DNA from: Ascoidea asiatica
Taxonomy: Eukaryota; Ascomycota; Saccharomycetes; Ascoideales; Ascoideaceae
Assembly: GCA_001600695.1 (NCBI GenBank)
Contig: BCKQ01000007.1
Coordinates: 557,607-621,606, forward strand
Length of the DNA: 64,000 nucleotides
Direction: 5' to 3'
Shown here: positions 45,001 through 54,768 of the stretch, in pieces
Layout: each line of letters starts with the position of its first letter
Numbering within the stretch: position 1 is the first letter of the stretch
Program-made: the position numbers and the translations under genes
Notes under the pieces: model-generated
The model's database searches: none
What the model saw: only the letters and a program-made list of their open reading frames with translations
What the model was told of the DNA's origin: nothing

Positions 45001-45041
45001 CCATGAATAATAGCATTGTCTGAAATATTGCCTGAAGTCAT
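42006..45041 (-). CDS. CHL1: Rad3-family iron-sulfur DNA helicase Chl1
   Basis: This 1011-residue superfamily-2 helicase has the Q-like motif YKPYEIQLNLM and Walker A ESPTGTGKTLSLI (about 80-92), motif Ia FFASRTHSQLNQF (about 288), four cysteines of the Fe-S domain (FLCVNEK, DACSDL, NNCVYYENY, KLCPYYS, about 338-427), DEAH box IIIDEAHNLIDT (about 475), then motifs V and VI (GGKLSEGINFDDKLCRGII, INQSIGRSIRHKNDYS, about 870-940). The THSQL and NLID motifs and order match Chl1/DDX11 rather than Rad3/XPD. Chl1 acts in sister-chromatid cohesion at replication forks with Ctf4 and Eco1. The helicase core is split by Asn/Asp-rich inserts (about 135-270). Total length is above S. cerevisiae Chl1 (861). 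Confidence 0.94.
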   Translation of the reverse strand: MTSGNISDNAIIHGNNSRELKFPSKRPKPKPESQTQAQLQNVNQSEIKRETYNHPYKPYEIQLNLMDSITNLLTNDYKIGIFESPTGTGKTLSLICSTLTWLRNYKLNILLNNNQNNNETSNECNSKKNAIDDDDEPDWIKDYYFNNLVLDKFKILKDYEIYLNQLSETNQILQKISNLDHSNNHYNTNNNYKKRKLKKLDISIEQEDNNDDEYLPSNNNNDSNIDSNYDNNDNKIINENDLNNKNKLLSNEINTLLNKLSNKSSNKVIENSKNSIENLLNYNNKTQIFFASRTHSQLNQFSKQLNIVNNSFKTIYNHNEKEIEYIEKIKYLPLSSRKFLCVNEKVNKFKDLNMINDACSDLISGEVKNNDNKTKIKNNCVYYENYKTAMLNDNGNDGIDELHNYRDLIYSNIHDIEEIKEIGNELKLCPYYSIKNEKINSISEIQSLPYQLLFLDEIFNYNDNTSNLNKFKNSIIIIDEAHNLIDTILNINSIKLSILNLNLILKNLKNYFKKFLKKFNSFNRINLINLIKFIKILLNYIDKIQIQEKNKIKIGYEIRLIDIFKDNNFDLLNFNKLDFFFKNSKIAFKIEKYINKEKEGKEGKGGNKSKGYPILFELIKFLKILNNPSKEGKIYFDYNKFGELEINYKLLEPIEIFKKLVNNCKKIILIGGTMEPMIDYYNNLIPYLNFEKEVKFFKCGHIINKDNLKVLSIGNGIDYNKRNFEYEFNFSSRNNIKMIKNLGNFIIRLISNIPDGVICFLPSYKYLKFLMNNWEKMIYDINGNNNKHSIWKKIDNIKKIFVDDLNKDNINEVINNYSNHINLSSNENKNVKSGGILFSVVGGKLSEGINFDDKLCRGIIMIGLPYPTLFSGDIINRRKFIENKIIENGGSLKDSKIKSIEFYENICMRAINQSIGRSIRHKNDYSMIYLIDKRFKSIKIQNKLSNWIKERIINNENALKSKITLELGSEYMKKNRAKNETNFSGQMQFTCESDENVAVQETVEFFSHERG

Positions 45042-45203
45042 TTAACAATGTTCCTAGTAATGTATTGTTGAATCATTACAAACTTATCTCTTCAGTCTCC
45101 AATTGCAATTCTTCTTTCTTTCTCCAGTTGTAAAAGAACCTTTCATTTAATACTTCTTTACTATCTCTATTATCTTTGTTGTATCTCTCTCTTTGCCACC
45201 AAA

Positions 45204-45209
45204 CGCGTG
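45204..45209. promoter_or_regulatory. MCB element (ACGCGT) upstream of CHL1
   Basis: ACGCGT, about 165 bp upstream of the CHL1 start, with a second ACGCGTTT about 45 bp further. MCB sites recruit MBF (Mbp1-Swi6) and are typical for S-phase genes; the Chl1 cohesion role fits. Confidence 0.55.
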
Positions 45210-46359
45210 AACAATTTCTCAATTAAACTTTAAATCAATTTTTGAAATTTTACGCGTTTTCAGTATGAGACCATTTCAGTGGATCTTTTATAGATCAGGT
45301 GACCGGTATTTTAGAGCCCTGTAATTTTTAAATCTAAACTTTTTTAGGGCTCTGGATTATTACTGGATTTGGACAACTTGTCCGAATGTGGCAATTTTCT
45401 TCTTTTAAATTCCACGCGCTCCCTGTCTTTTCATCCTCAAAGGCTATTTTTAAATGAATCTTCTGCTTTTTTACAACTTTTCATAACTTTTTACCACTTT
45501 TCTAAAGCTTTTCATCAGTTTTTATCATGTTTTTATCACTTTTTTACACAATTTGATTTAAAAATTATATAAAATTTATTTAAGATCATAATTTATTTTT
45601 TAACCTTTATCTAAAACTTATTTAAAATTCTAAAACATAAACAAAAGACACTTACCTTTATTCGTTTTCAATCATTTTTAATCATTTCAGCTCATTTCAA
45701 TTCAGCTTCATTCCATTCTATTCAACTTTCAATTAATTTTATTCACTTTCAAATAATCCTTTTTCAATGTTATTCACTTTTTAATGATCATTTCAATTCA
45801 ATTTTACTCATTTCCAATATCAACTACTAATTAAAAGATGATTATTTCACTTCATCATCTTAAATCACTTAAATTCTTTTTTCAATAAAATAAAATAAAT
45901 AACGTACATTTACATTTTAAAATTGTTCTCAGAGTTACTGACTGTTAAATAATTATTTTCTCTTATTTTTTTTTTATTTTTTTTTTTTTAATTTAATTTT
46001 AGTGTTCCTTTAAGGAAATATGATAGCCAGCTTTACTTTATTTTCCTGAATATTCAGATGATATTCTCTTAAGTTATGATAAAGTTACTCCATTTTCATT
46101 TCCATTTCCAATTCCATTTTAATTTCCTTTTCCATTTTCCACCTTCAATTTTAACTCTTAGTTCAATTTACAACTCGAATTCCATTAGAATTAGAAATTG
46201 GTACTAAATTTTGTTGTTATCCACCAAAAACTACTTTTTAGTAACGTTGCCTTTACTGTCACCTACCTACCTACGTACAATAGTTTGTATTAATTTTATT
46301 GTACTATTGTTTTGTGATTGTTTGGTAATTGTATGGTATTTTTTACATCTCTGGACTTT

Positions 46360-46361
46360 GT

Positions 46362-46400
<39 letters not shown>

Positions 46401-46402
46401 TT
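46360..46402. repeat. TTTA tetranucleotide microsatellite
   Basis: About ten tandem TTTA units about 270 bp upstream of the Lys/Glu-repeat gene. Confidence 0.85.
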
Positions 46403-46673
46403 ATATAAATATAATTAAATACCCTTTATTTCTTTTATTTCAATTTTCTTTATTATTTATAATTTTATTCTTTCCTCCTTTCTTTTTCTATAAATATACC
46501 TTTAAATTATAATATTATACCCGTAGTTTATACAGTTTTAATAAAGTTTATATCATTATAAATATTATTACTTATTTACTTTCATATTCATATTCATATT
46601 TAAATTATTTATAATTCTAATAATTCTAATAGTTAATAATTAATAACTAATCACTAATCACTAATAATTAATA

Positions 46674-48680
46674 ATGACTACACCTGCTCCAAAACCAACT
46701 TCAACTTCAACTGAAGAAGTAAAAGCAACTGTAATGCCAAAAACTGAAACTATTTTACCAACAATAGCTGGTGAACCTGGTATAGTTATACCTGCAAATG
46801 CTGATAAAATTGAAGCCTTTACAACTTTAGATCCAACTAAACCAAAAGATGATATTAAAGTTGATGATAAAACAGCTATTGTTAAACCAGTAGAAGAATC
46901 AAAACCAATTGTTGAAGAAGTTAAAGATACTAAAGAACCTATTGTTGTTGAAGCACCAAAAGAAACAAAAGTTGAAGAATCAAAAGACTCTAAAGTTGAA
47001 GAACCAAAAGAAACTAAAGTTGAAAAAAAATCAACTGTTGCTAAAACTGAAGAATCTCTTAAAAAAAAATTTACTCTGATTAAAAATAAAATTACAAAAG
47101 ATAAAAAAGAAGTTAAAGAAACTAAAGAAGTTAAAGAAGAAAAAACTGAAACTCCATCTAAACCTGTTGTTGCTACCACTGCTGCTCCTGAACCAGTTCC
47201 AGAAGCTAAAGTTGAAGAAGTAAAGTCTGAAGAAGTTAAAGAAACTCCAAAAGTTGAAGAACCTGTTAAAGAAACAAAATCAACTCCAGTTGAAAAAGTT
47301 AAATTTTCTGAAAAAGCAAAGAAATTATCTAGTAAATTTAAATCTGAAGTTACTAAACATACTGAATCTAAAAAAGATGTTTCAAAAGTTTCTCCAAAAG
47401 TATCACCAAAAGTAACTAAAGAATCAAAAGAAGTTGAAACACCTGTTGAAGCTGAACCAGTTGTTCCTGTTGTTGAAACTGAAAAAAAAGTTGAAGAAAA
47501 AGTTGTTGAACCAAAAGTTGCTAAAAAAGGAGTATTTTCAAAATTTAAAGAAGAATTATTTGAATTATCTAAGAAAAAATCCCCAGAACCAAAACATGTT
47601 GAAAAGGTTGTTGAAACCCCAGTTGAAGCAGCTGTTGTAACTCCTGAAGTTGTTGAAGAAGTTGCTAAACCAACTGAAACTGTAGCTAAAGATGTTGAAG
47701 AACCAAAAAAAGAAGAAGCTAAACCAGAAGTTAAAACTGTTGATGCACCTGCACCTGCTCCAATAAGTAAAAGTGATAGAAGAAAATCTGTATTTGGTAA
47801 ATTTAAAGAAGAAGTTTCAAAACATGTTCCAATTAAAAAAGAAAAAGTTGTTGAACATGCTAAAGTAGAAAAGAAAGAAGTTGAAACTAAAGTAGAAACT
47901 CCAGTTGAGGAACCAAAAGTTGAAGAAGCTGTTGAGAAACCTGCTGAAGAACCAGTAGTTGCTAAAGTTGAAGAAGAAACTAAAGCTGTTGAACTAGTTG
48001 AAGAAGCAAAAGTTGAAGAAGTCAAAGAGGTAAAACCAGTAAGTTCTAAAGTAGAAAGAAGAAAATCAGTTTTATCAAGATATTTACATAAAAAAACTTC
48101 ATCTGTTGAAAAGAAACCAGTCAAAGTTGAAAAAAGTGTTGAAAGCAAAGAGCCTGTTGTTGAAGAAACAAAGTCAGAAGTTGTTGCTGAAGAACCTAAA
48201 CCTGTTGAAGTAGAAGAAACTAAACCTGTTGAGGAAGTCAAATCTAAGGTTGTTGAGAAAAAAGTTGAAGCCAAATCTCCAACAGAAGAAAAAAGAAAAA
48301 GTTTTTTTGGATCTTTAGATAAATTTAAACATGCCTTTGAAGAAAAAAAAGTTTTAAAGAAAGAAGAATCAAAACCTGTTAAAAAAGAAGAACCAAAGGT
48401 TGAGCCAAAAGTTGAAGAAGTTTCTAAGAAAGAAGAAGAACCAAAAACTGAAGTGCCAGTTGTTGCCAAAGTTGAAGAACCAGTTGTTTCAAAAACCGAA
48501 GAACCTGTTGCTGAACCAGCTACTGAGCCAGTTACAGAAACTGCAAAAGTTGAAGAAGTTAAATCAGAAGAACCAAAAAAAGAAGAAGTTAAAGAAGAAG
48601 AAGTTAAAGAAGAAAGTTCAACTGAAAAGAAAAGTAAAAGAAAAAGTTTCTTTGGTAAATTAAAAGAATTTGTTAATTAA
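46674..48680 (+). CDS. Lys/Glu/Val/Pro-repeat protein with recurring RRKS-FxKFK motifs
   Basis: A 668-residue, highly charged protein built of degenerate VEEPKVEE / KVEEVK units; no membrane helix or signal peptide. I do not recognise a named family. The N-terminal 45 residues are the least repetitive (TILPTIAGEPGIVIPANADK). Embedded in the repeats are related basic-amphipathic modules: GVFSKFKEELFELSKK (about 285), RRKSVFGKFKEEVSKH (about 367), RRKSVLSRYLHKK (about 460), KRKSFFGSLDKFKHAFEEKK (about 539), and KRKSFFGKLKEFVN at the very C-terminus. RRKS/KRKS matches basophilic kinase (PKA-type) sites, and the FF-x-K-L-K helices could bind membranes or a partner; both are inference. The gene body is compositionally less AT-rich than its neighbours. 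Strong Kozak-like AATAATG context. Confidence 0.8.
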   Translation: MTTPAPKPTSTSTEEVKATVMPKTETILPTIAGEPGIVIPANADKIEAFTTLDPTKPKDDIKVDDKTAIVKPVEESKPIVEEVKDTKEPIVVEAPKETKVEESKDSKVEEPKETKVEKKSTVAKTEESLKKKFTLIKNKITKDKKEVKETKEVKEEKTETPSKPVVATTAAPEPVPEAKVEEVKSEEVKETPKVEEPVKETKSTPVEKVKFSEKAKKLSSKFKSEVTKHTESKKDVSKVSPKVSPKVTKESKEVETPVEAEPVVPVVETEKKVEEKVVEPKVAKKGVFSKFKEELFELSKKKSPEPKHVEKVVETPVEAAVVTPEVVEEVAKPTETVAKDVEEPKKEEAKPEVKTVDAPAPAPISKSDRRKSVFGKFKEEVSKHVPIKKEKVVEHAKVEKKEVETKVETPVEEPKVEEAVEKPAEEPVVAKVEEETKAVELVEEAKVEEVKEVKPVSSKVERRKSVLSRYLHKKTSSVEKKPVKVEKSVESKEPVVEETKSEVVAEEPKPVEVEETKPVEEVKSKVVEKKVEAKSPTEEKRKSFFGSLDKFKHAFEEKKVLKKEESKPVKKEEPKVEPKVEEVSKKEEEPKTEVPVVAKVEEPVVSKTEEPVAEPATEPVTETAKVEEVKSEEPKKEEVKEEEVKEESSTEKKSKRKSFFGKLKEFVN

Positions 48681-50305
48681 ATTACTTATTAAATTCTTCT
48701 TTCTATGTTACTTTGTTTTATTTTGTTTGATCTGCTTTTTTTTACTTTACTTTTATTGAAGTAAAGTTATTTTATTAATTCTCCATGGATGTTTGGTCAC
48801 TTTTGTTTAATTTTTCAGTTTTATAATCTAAATTTTAATTTTTAATTTTTTTGTTAATATTTTTGTTATTTTTGTTAACTTTATTTTGGTTTTTATTTAT
48901 CTATTCAATAATTTGCTTTGCAATTGCTATCTTTTTTAAATAGCCCCTAATCTTAAATATAATAATTAAAACTTTGTTCTTTTTATGTTGAAAAGTAAAC
49001 TTATTCTTTTTAGAGTAAGTTTATTTCTTCTAAAATTGTAATTAATTCATATTTCAATTACTTGATTTTAAGAGAAAATTGGTTTCATAATAATTGAAGA
49101 ACTAAACTTCAGATAAAAAATCATATCTTTAGAGAATTATTCTCATAATTCTTATTGTATCTGAGAAGATTTTTCTACTTCTTTGACTCAGGTTGATGAT
49201 TTTTCATTGAATCTTTTTCAAACTACTTTGATCAACTGAATGTAAAAAGCTATTGAAAAGGTTCAATTCAAGAAAGGCTGCAAAGCTTCGGAAGAGTGCC
49301 GAATATACTGAACACTGTCCAACCACCGATACAGAATTTAAAAGAGCAATTCTTAAGCAAGGCCTCAACTACTCCACCACACGTGATAATCTGATTTTTT
49401 TGCTTAACTGCCACCCATAATCCAGTTTAAAGGGCTGAGTGACCTTGTTGGGCCGGTGATGCTGTGGCTGGTACATCTGGTCACGTGTTTGAGTGTTCAA
49501 TTTTAAAACAAGGTTTGGGTTGATGCAGTTATTACTTTATTAAAAAGTAAAGTGCATACAAATCCACATACAAATCCAGTGGGCTGGTACCATTAATATA
49601 TCACTGTGTAGTAATAAATTACTGATGTATTATTTAAGTATCCGATGTAGCCAATGTTGTATGTATACAATATATCCAGCACAATACAATGCTTTTTATT
49701 TATTTCTTTTGATCCAATTGACTTTTGGAGCATTTTTTTTATTCTTTTTATAATTCTTCACTAATTTTATAGACTGTCTTTGTTCGGAGAAATACTACTT
49801 GTAGTAAAATATGTCTTCGAGTATTAAAAATTTTGATTAAATACTTTACTTTATTGCATTCTTTTCTACTCCAATAAGTTTGTTTGCATACATATTGAGG
49901 TATTTTATTCATTTAACCCCCATTTTTATCCATCAAAGTAATAAGTTAAAATATTTTATTTGAAGTGAATTACGAATTATCCAAATAATCATACTGGAAT
50001 AATTGATCTTTTTTATTCTTAGGGAAACCTAAATTTGGCTTATTAATGTAACTTAACGTTCAGTAACTTGATTTTAATTATGAGGTCCTTTGTTTATTTG
50101 CCTGTTATCCCTTGAATGTTGGTTATTATCAATTTTGATATGAATTAAAAGATATAACATTATATATAAATACACCATTTTAACTACAAAAATAAAATTA
50201 ACATTGAAGATTTTCTTAATTACTTTTTCTCTTTATAATAAAATAAGTTTTTATATCAAAAAGTAAAATTATTTTTCATATTTGATTATTTTATTTTTTT
50301 TCAAA
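48681..50305. other. 1.6-kb intergenic region
   Basis: The 3' region of the repeat gene is T-rich. A GC-richer pocket at about 49270-49500 carries two CACGTG hexamers at 49380-49385 and 49492-49497, about 0.8-0.9 kb upstream of the SDR gene. No gene is seen. Confidence 0.55.
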
Positions 50306-51079
50306 ATGTTTAATTTATTTTCTTTAGAAGGTAAAACTGCTTTAATAACTGGCTCTGAAAGTGGAATTGGACAAGGTATTGCAATTGGGTTAGCACAATC
50401 TGGTGCTGATATTGTCATTGCTTATTTTTACAAACATTCACCAGATGAAACAATTAAATTAATAAATGAATCAACAAAAGATAAACCAGTTAAAATTTAT
50501 TCAATTCCTGTTGATTTATCTAAAAAAAAAGATGTTGCTGAATTAATTTCAAAAGTTTATGATTTAACAAATAATAATTTAGATATTTTAGTTAATAATG
50601 CAGGAATTGCAGATGATGAAACCGCTTTATTAAAATCAAATGATGAATGGGAAAGAGTTCAATATATTAATTTAACTGTACCTTATTATCTTTCAAGAGA
50701 TTTTGCTAAAAAACAAATAGAATTAGGTAAAAAAGGTAAAATTATTAATATTGCTTCAATTTTAGGATTTCGCTCAATTAAAAATACTGCTGCAAGTTAT
50801 GCAACTGCAAAAGCTGGTTTACGTAATTTAACAAAAGCTTTAGCAAAAGAATGGTCAATTAAAGGTATTTATGTTAATGCAATTGCTCCAGGTTGGGTTG
50901 TAACAAATATGACAAACTCTCTTGATACTTCTTCTAGAGGTTATCAAGCTGATAAAATTCCATTAGGTAGATTTGCTACTCCCAATGAACTCGCAGGTGC
51001 TGCTATTTATTTAGCTTCCGATGCTTCTAGTTATACAACAGGTATCACTTTACCAGTTGATGGTGGATACTTGACCTAA
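50306..51079 (+). CDS. short-chain dehydrogenase/reductase, KduD/2-deoxy-D-gluconate 3-dehydrogenase-like
   Basis: From the ATG at 50306 the enzyme has 257 residues (an upstream TTG would add eight hydrophobic residues and is unlikely). Classical SDR features are present: NAD(P) motif TGSESGIG (about 14-21), LVNNAGIAD (about 95), catalytic Ser in NIASILGF (about 148), YATAK (Tyr/Lys about 167/171), and NAIAPGWVVTNMT. The C-terminal PVDGGYLT and the start FNLFSLEGKTALITG resemble bacterial-type KduD and fungal relatives that oxidise deoxy-gluconate-like sugar acids. The substrate cannot be fixed from sequence. Codon use matches the neighbours, so any transfer would be old. No in-frame CTG codon was found in the parts checked. 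Confidence 0.88.
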   Translation: MFNLFSLEGKTALITGSESGIGQGIAIGLAQSGADIVIAYFYKHSPDETIKLINESTKDKPVKIYSIPVDLSKKKDVAELISKVYDLTNNNLDILVNNAGIADDETALLKSNDEWERVQYINLTVPYYLSRDFAKKQIELGKKGKIINIASILGFRSIKNTAASYATAKAGLRNLTKALAKEWSIKGIYVNAIAPGWVVTNMTNSLDTSSRGYQADKIPLGRFATPNELAGAAIYLASDASSYTTGITLPVDGGYLT

Positions 51080-51906
51080 TTACATATGCTCTTCTTCTTT
51101 GTCTCAATACTTATTGTCGCTTTCATTTCTTTTCTTTTCATTTCTTTTTCTTTTTCTTTTTCTTTTTCTTTCGTCTCTTACGAATATATTTATGATCTTC
51201 ATTTCCATTTGTTATCCTTCACAAGTTGTAATTACAACAAACAATAAAAGTTACTTCAATATTTTCATATTTCTTTTCCTTGTTCGAACAATGCCCTAAA
51301 ACTACAAAGTCACATGCACTATTTAGACTTACCCGGTCACCATATCCTTTTTTTACTATAAAAGCAGCCCAAATCCTTTTAATTAATTTTAATATTTTTT
51401 TGTTTTTTCTCTTTTCTTGATTCATCAATCAACCAGGAGATCAATATCTTAATCGAACATGGCTCTTGCCTTTTACCAGAGCCATCCGGGTATTGTCTTC
51501 ACTTCAAATGGTTTACTTTTTTATTTTTGGCAATGTTATTTCTATACTTTTGTTTAGATCTTTTAAGTGATTAATCTGGTAATTTGAAATTTCATTAATT
51601 TGTTATTTTACTGGTTTTTACATAAAAGTTTTATAAATGAAAGAATAAACTATAATTGCTGGTTAAGAATGGTTTGATAATTGTGAATCAATTCGAACTA
51701 TGATTGACTCTTGACTCTTTGACTTTAAAAAAGTGATGTTTAATTATTCGAATTTACAAGCTGTTTAGGGATTGTAGCCGAAAGTGTTAATATAAATTTA
51801 TAATGTTCATAAAAATCATACAAAGGTTTTATTTATTTGTTATCATAATACATATACAAAAATATTATATTTTCAAAATTAATAAAGGTTTAAATATAAA
51901 TATTAA
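51080..51906. other. convergent 3' region SDR/STE11
   Basis: About 830 bp. A pyrimidine run (CTTTTT repeats) lies at 51120-51172. The ATGGCTC / GAGCCAT inverted pair at about 51459-51484 (arms CATGGCTCT and AGAGCCAT) could form a hairpin near the 3' end of the SDR transcript. No gene is supported. Confidence 0.5.
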
Positions 51907-54730
51907 TCATCGTTTACCTAAAATCAATGTGTCCATAAAAGGTTCCTCTAATAATATCTCACAATTACTTCTTTTCTTTGGATCTATATTAAATATTTTC
52001 TTTAAAAAATTTATACCATCTTTTGTAATAATATCTTTACTGGGAAAATTTGGATGATTCAGCATGACTCCAATTTCAAACATTGCTTCTTCAAAATTTA
52101 AGTTTGGAAATGGATGAAATCCTGTAATCATTTCAATAATTAAACATCCAACTGACCAAATATCAGAATTCTTGGAATATTTTAATTCATTTATTACTTC
52201 TGGTGCCATCCAATATATTGAACTTTCCATTATTTTTTTCTGAATTCTATTATATTCTTTAATAACTGATTTTATTTCTTTATCTTCTTCTTCATCTTTC
52301 ACTTCTTTATCCTTTGATTTTGTATCATTTCCAATTTTTATTCCGTCTAAAGCTTTTCCTATTTTACTATCACTATAATCATCATCTGATATACTTCCAT
52401 CTCCATTCCAAGTTTCATAATGATAATCGTACTCTATGAAATCATCTTCATTTTCCTCCTTATCAATTGAAGCACTATCATCATTTAGTTTATTGAAATT
52501 CTTACTTTCTCTCTCATTAAATGTATTGTCTTGATTATTCAATTTTGGAGTTGTCAAACTAGTCGGTGTTAATGTTTTTATAATACTATTATCACCAACT
52601 TTATTATCTTCTTTATTATCACTATCACTATCACTCGAATTACAAAAATCATCAGATTCTTGACTTTTTTTAGAAACTGTTTTTAAAATCCCAAAATCAG
52701 AAATTTTAACGTATCCGTTGTTATCTATTAAAACATTACCACCTTTGATATCTTTATGAATTATATCCATAGAATGTAAATAGTTTAACCCAATTAAAAC
52801 TTGGGCTGTAAAATTTCTAATCATTGGTTCTTCAAATGGTCCATATTCATTCAACATTGAAGAAATTGATCCACCAGGAACATATTCAAGAAATAAATTT
52901 AAAAAATTATAATCTGAATTTTCTTCAAGTTCATAATCATATGTAAATCCAATAAATCTAACAATATTTGCATGATTTAATTCTTTTAATTTATTTAATT
53001 CATTTTGTAATCTCAAAATTAATTTTTTATTACCATTTTGTTTTTTAATATTTTTTTTAGCTCGCTTATTAGTAATGTCAAAGTTTATTAGTTTTTTAGA
53101 TACCTCAAATTGTTTAACTGCCATCAATTCTCCAGTTAATCTATTCATACCAAGATAAACTTGACCTAGTGATCCAATTCCAATTTTAGTTCCCTTTAAC
53201 CATTTTTCTGGTCCTAATTTAGTAATTTCTTGCACTAATGACATATCTTTTTGTATTGAAAATTCTTCTTCATCTTCCTTTTTTTCTTCTTGTTGATCTT
53301 GTTGTTGTGGATGACTTTGTTCTTCATCTTCTGTCTCACTACCAAAACTTAAAAAATCATCATCATCCGATATTATTGATTCACTATTATCAAATTCTAC
53401 TCCATGATTTTTATCTAAAGAATTATTATTATTATTGCTCACAATATTATTTTCATTGTCTGAATTATTATAAATTACATCATTGATAAGATCTTCTTTA
53501 AAACTTGTTTTAAAATTTGGACTTATTGATTCATGAATTAAAGAAATTTTACTATTATTTAATAAATTTTTTGGAGATTGATTTTGATAATGTATAGAAA
53601 TTCTTTTATTTGAATTTTTTGTATTTACAGTTAAATTTGAAAAAATTGACATTCTTTTATTATCTTTATCACGATTTGAAAAAATATTATTCAAGTTAAT
53701 TGTATTATTATTATTATTGTTATTAGTATTATTATTATTTGTTACATGAGATAAATTTCTTAAATTTGAAAATGATCCAGTTACAGATGATATTGATAAT
53801 CCTTTTTTATTTGTATTGCTATTCAATAAAGATTCCTTTATATCATCACTTATATTTAATTCGTTTAAATCAGGTAATTTTGGAGGCGTATTATTGATAT
53901 TTGGTGTATTATTTATATTATTATTATTAGTACCATTAATTTCATTATTCAATAATGAAGAAGATGAAGATCCAATATTTGCATTATGACTATTATAACT
54001 ATAAAATGAACCCATTGATAATCTAGAAAATGCTTTTGATAATCTAACTGAATTTCGAATAGTATCTCTTAATTCTTTTGGTTTTGCTTGAGGAAAATAT
54101 TCAGCTAAATTTATTGAAATTAATTCACTTGGAGGTCTTTGGCCATAAACTTTTAAAAATTCTTTATTAGTATTTGAAGATAGTTTTGATGTTAGAGTTG
54201 ATGAAGAATGTTGTGATAAATGTCTTGAAACTTTTTTTTTCATAATTTTATTATTAAGGGTATCATTTGATGTATTATTATTATTATAATTATAATTATT
54301 ATCATTTATATTATTATTATTATTTATATTATTATTATTCATATTGCTATTACTAACATTATTGATAACTTTTTTATTATTTGATTTTTTTAACTTATGA
54401 GTTGAAGCATCTAAAAAGATTTCAATAATATTATTTTTATTCAACTTTTCAATAGAAGTTGAAACTTTATTTATATTTTCATTTACGTTTTCATTTCCAT
54501 TTTCATTTCCACTTCCATTTCCATTTACATTTACATTTACATTTACATTTACATTTACATTTTCATTTCCATTTTCATTTTCAGTTTTATATTTCTTTAA
54601 ATTTGAAATATCTTTTGAATTTATAATTTTTGAAATATCTAAAGGTTTTTCAAAAATTAAAGCATCTTTATATTTATTTTGTTTTAATTTTGAATTAGTT
54701 ATAGTTATAGGTTTCTTATTTTCAATTTTA

Positions 54731-54768
<38 letters not shown>

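Larger units (their letters stand above)
45042..46673. other. 1.6-kb divergent intergenic region
   Basis: Between CHL1 (5') and the Lys/Glu-rich repeat gene (5'). ACGCGT-like motifs appear close to CHL1: ACGCGT at 45204-45209 is the MCB element typical of G1/S replication genes, and TACGCGTTTT follows at about 45252. This fits cell-cycle control of CHL1. A (TTTA)n run lies at about 46360-46400. No gene is seen. Confidence 0.5.

Noticed and set aside
46661-48469. 602-codon open frame antisense to the Lys/Glu-repeat gene
   Set aside because: It mirrors the sense repeats: codons such as GAA, AAA, GTT and CCA give no stop when read as TTC, TTT, AAC and TGG on the other strand. The product is a monotonous Ser/Thr/Phe protein, and the sense frame has the better start and the structured modules.
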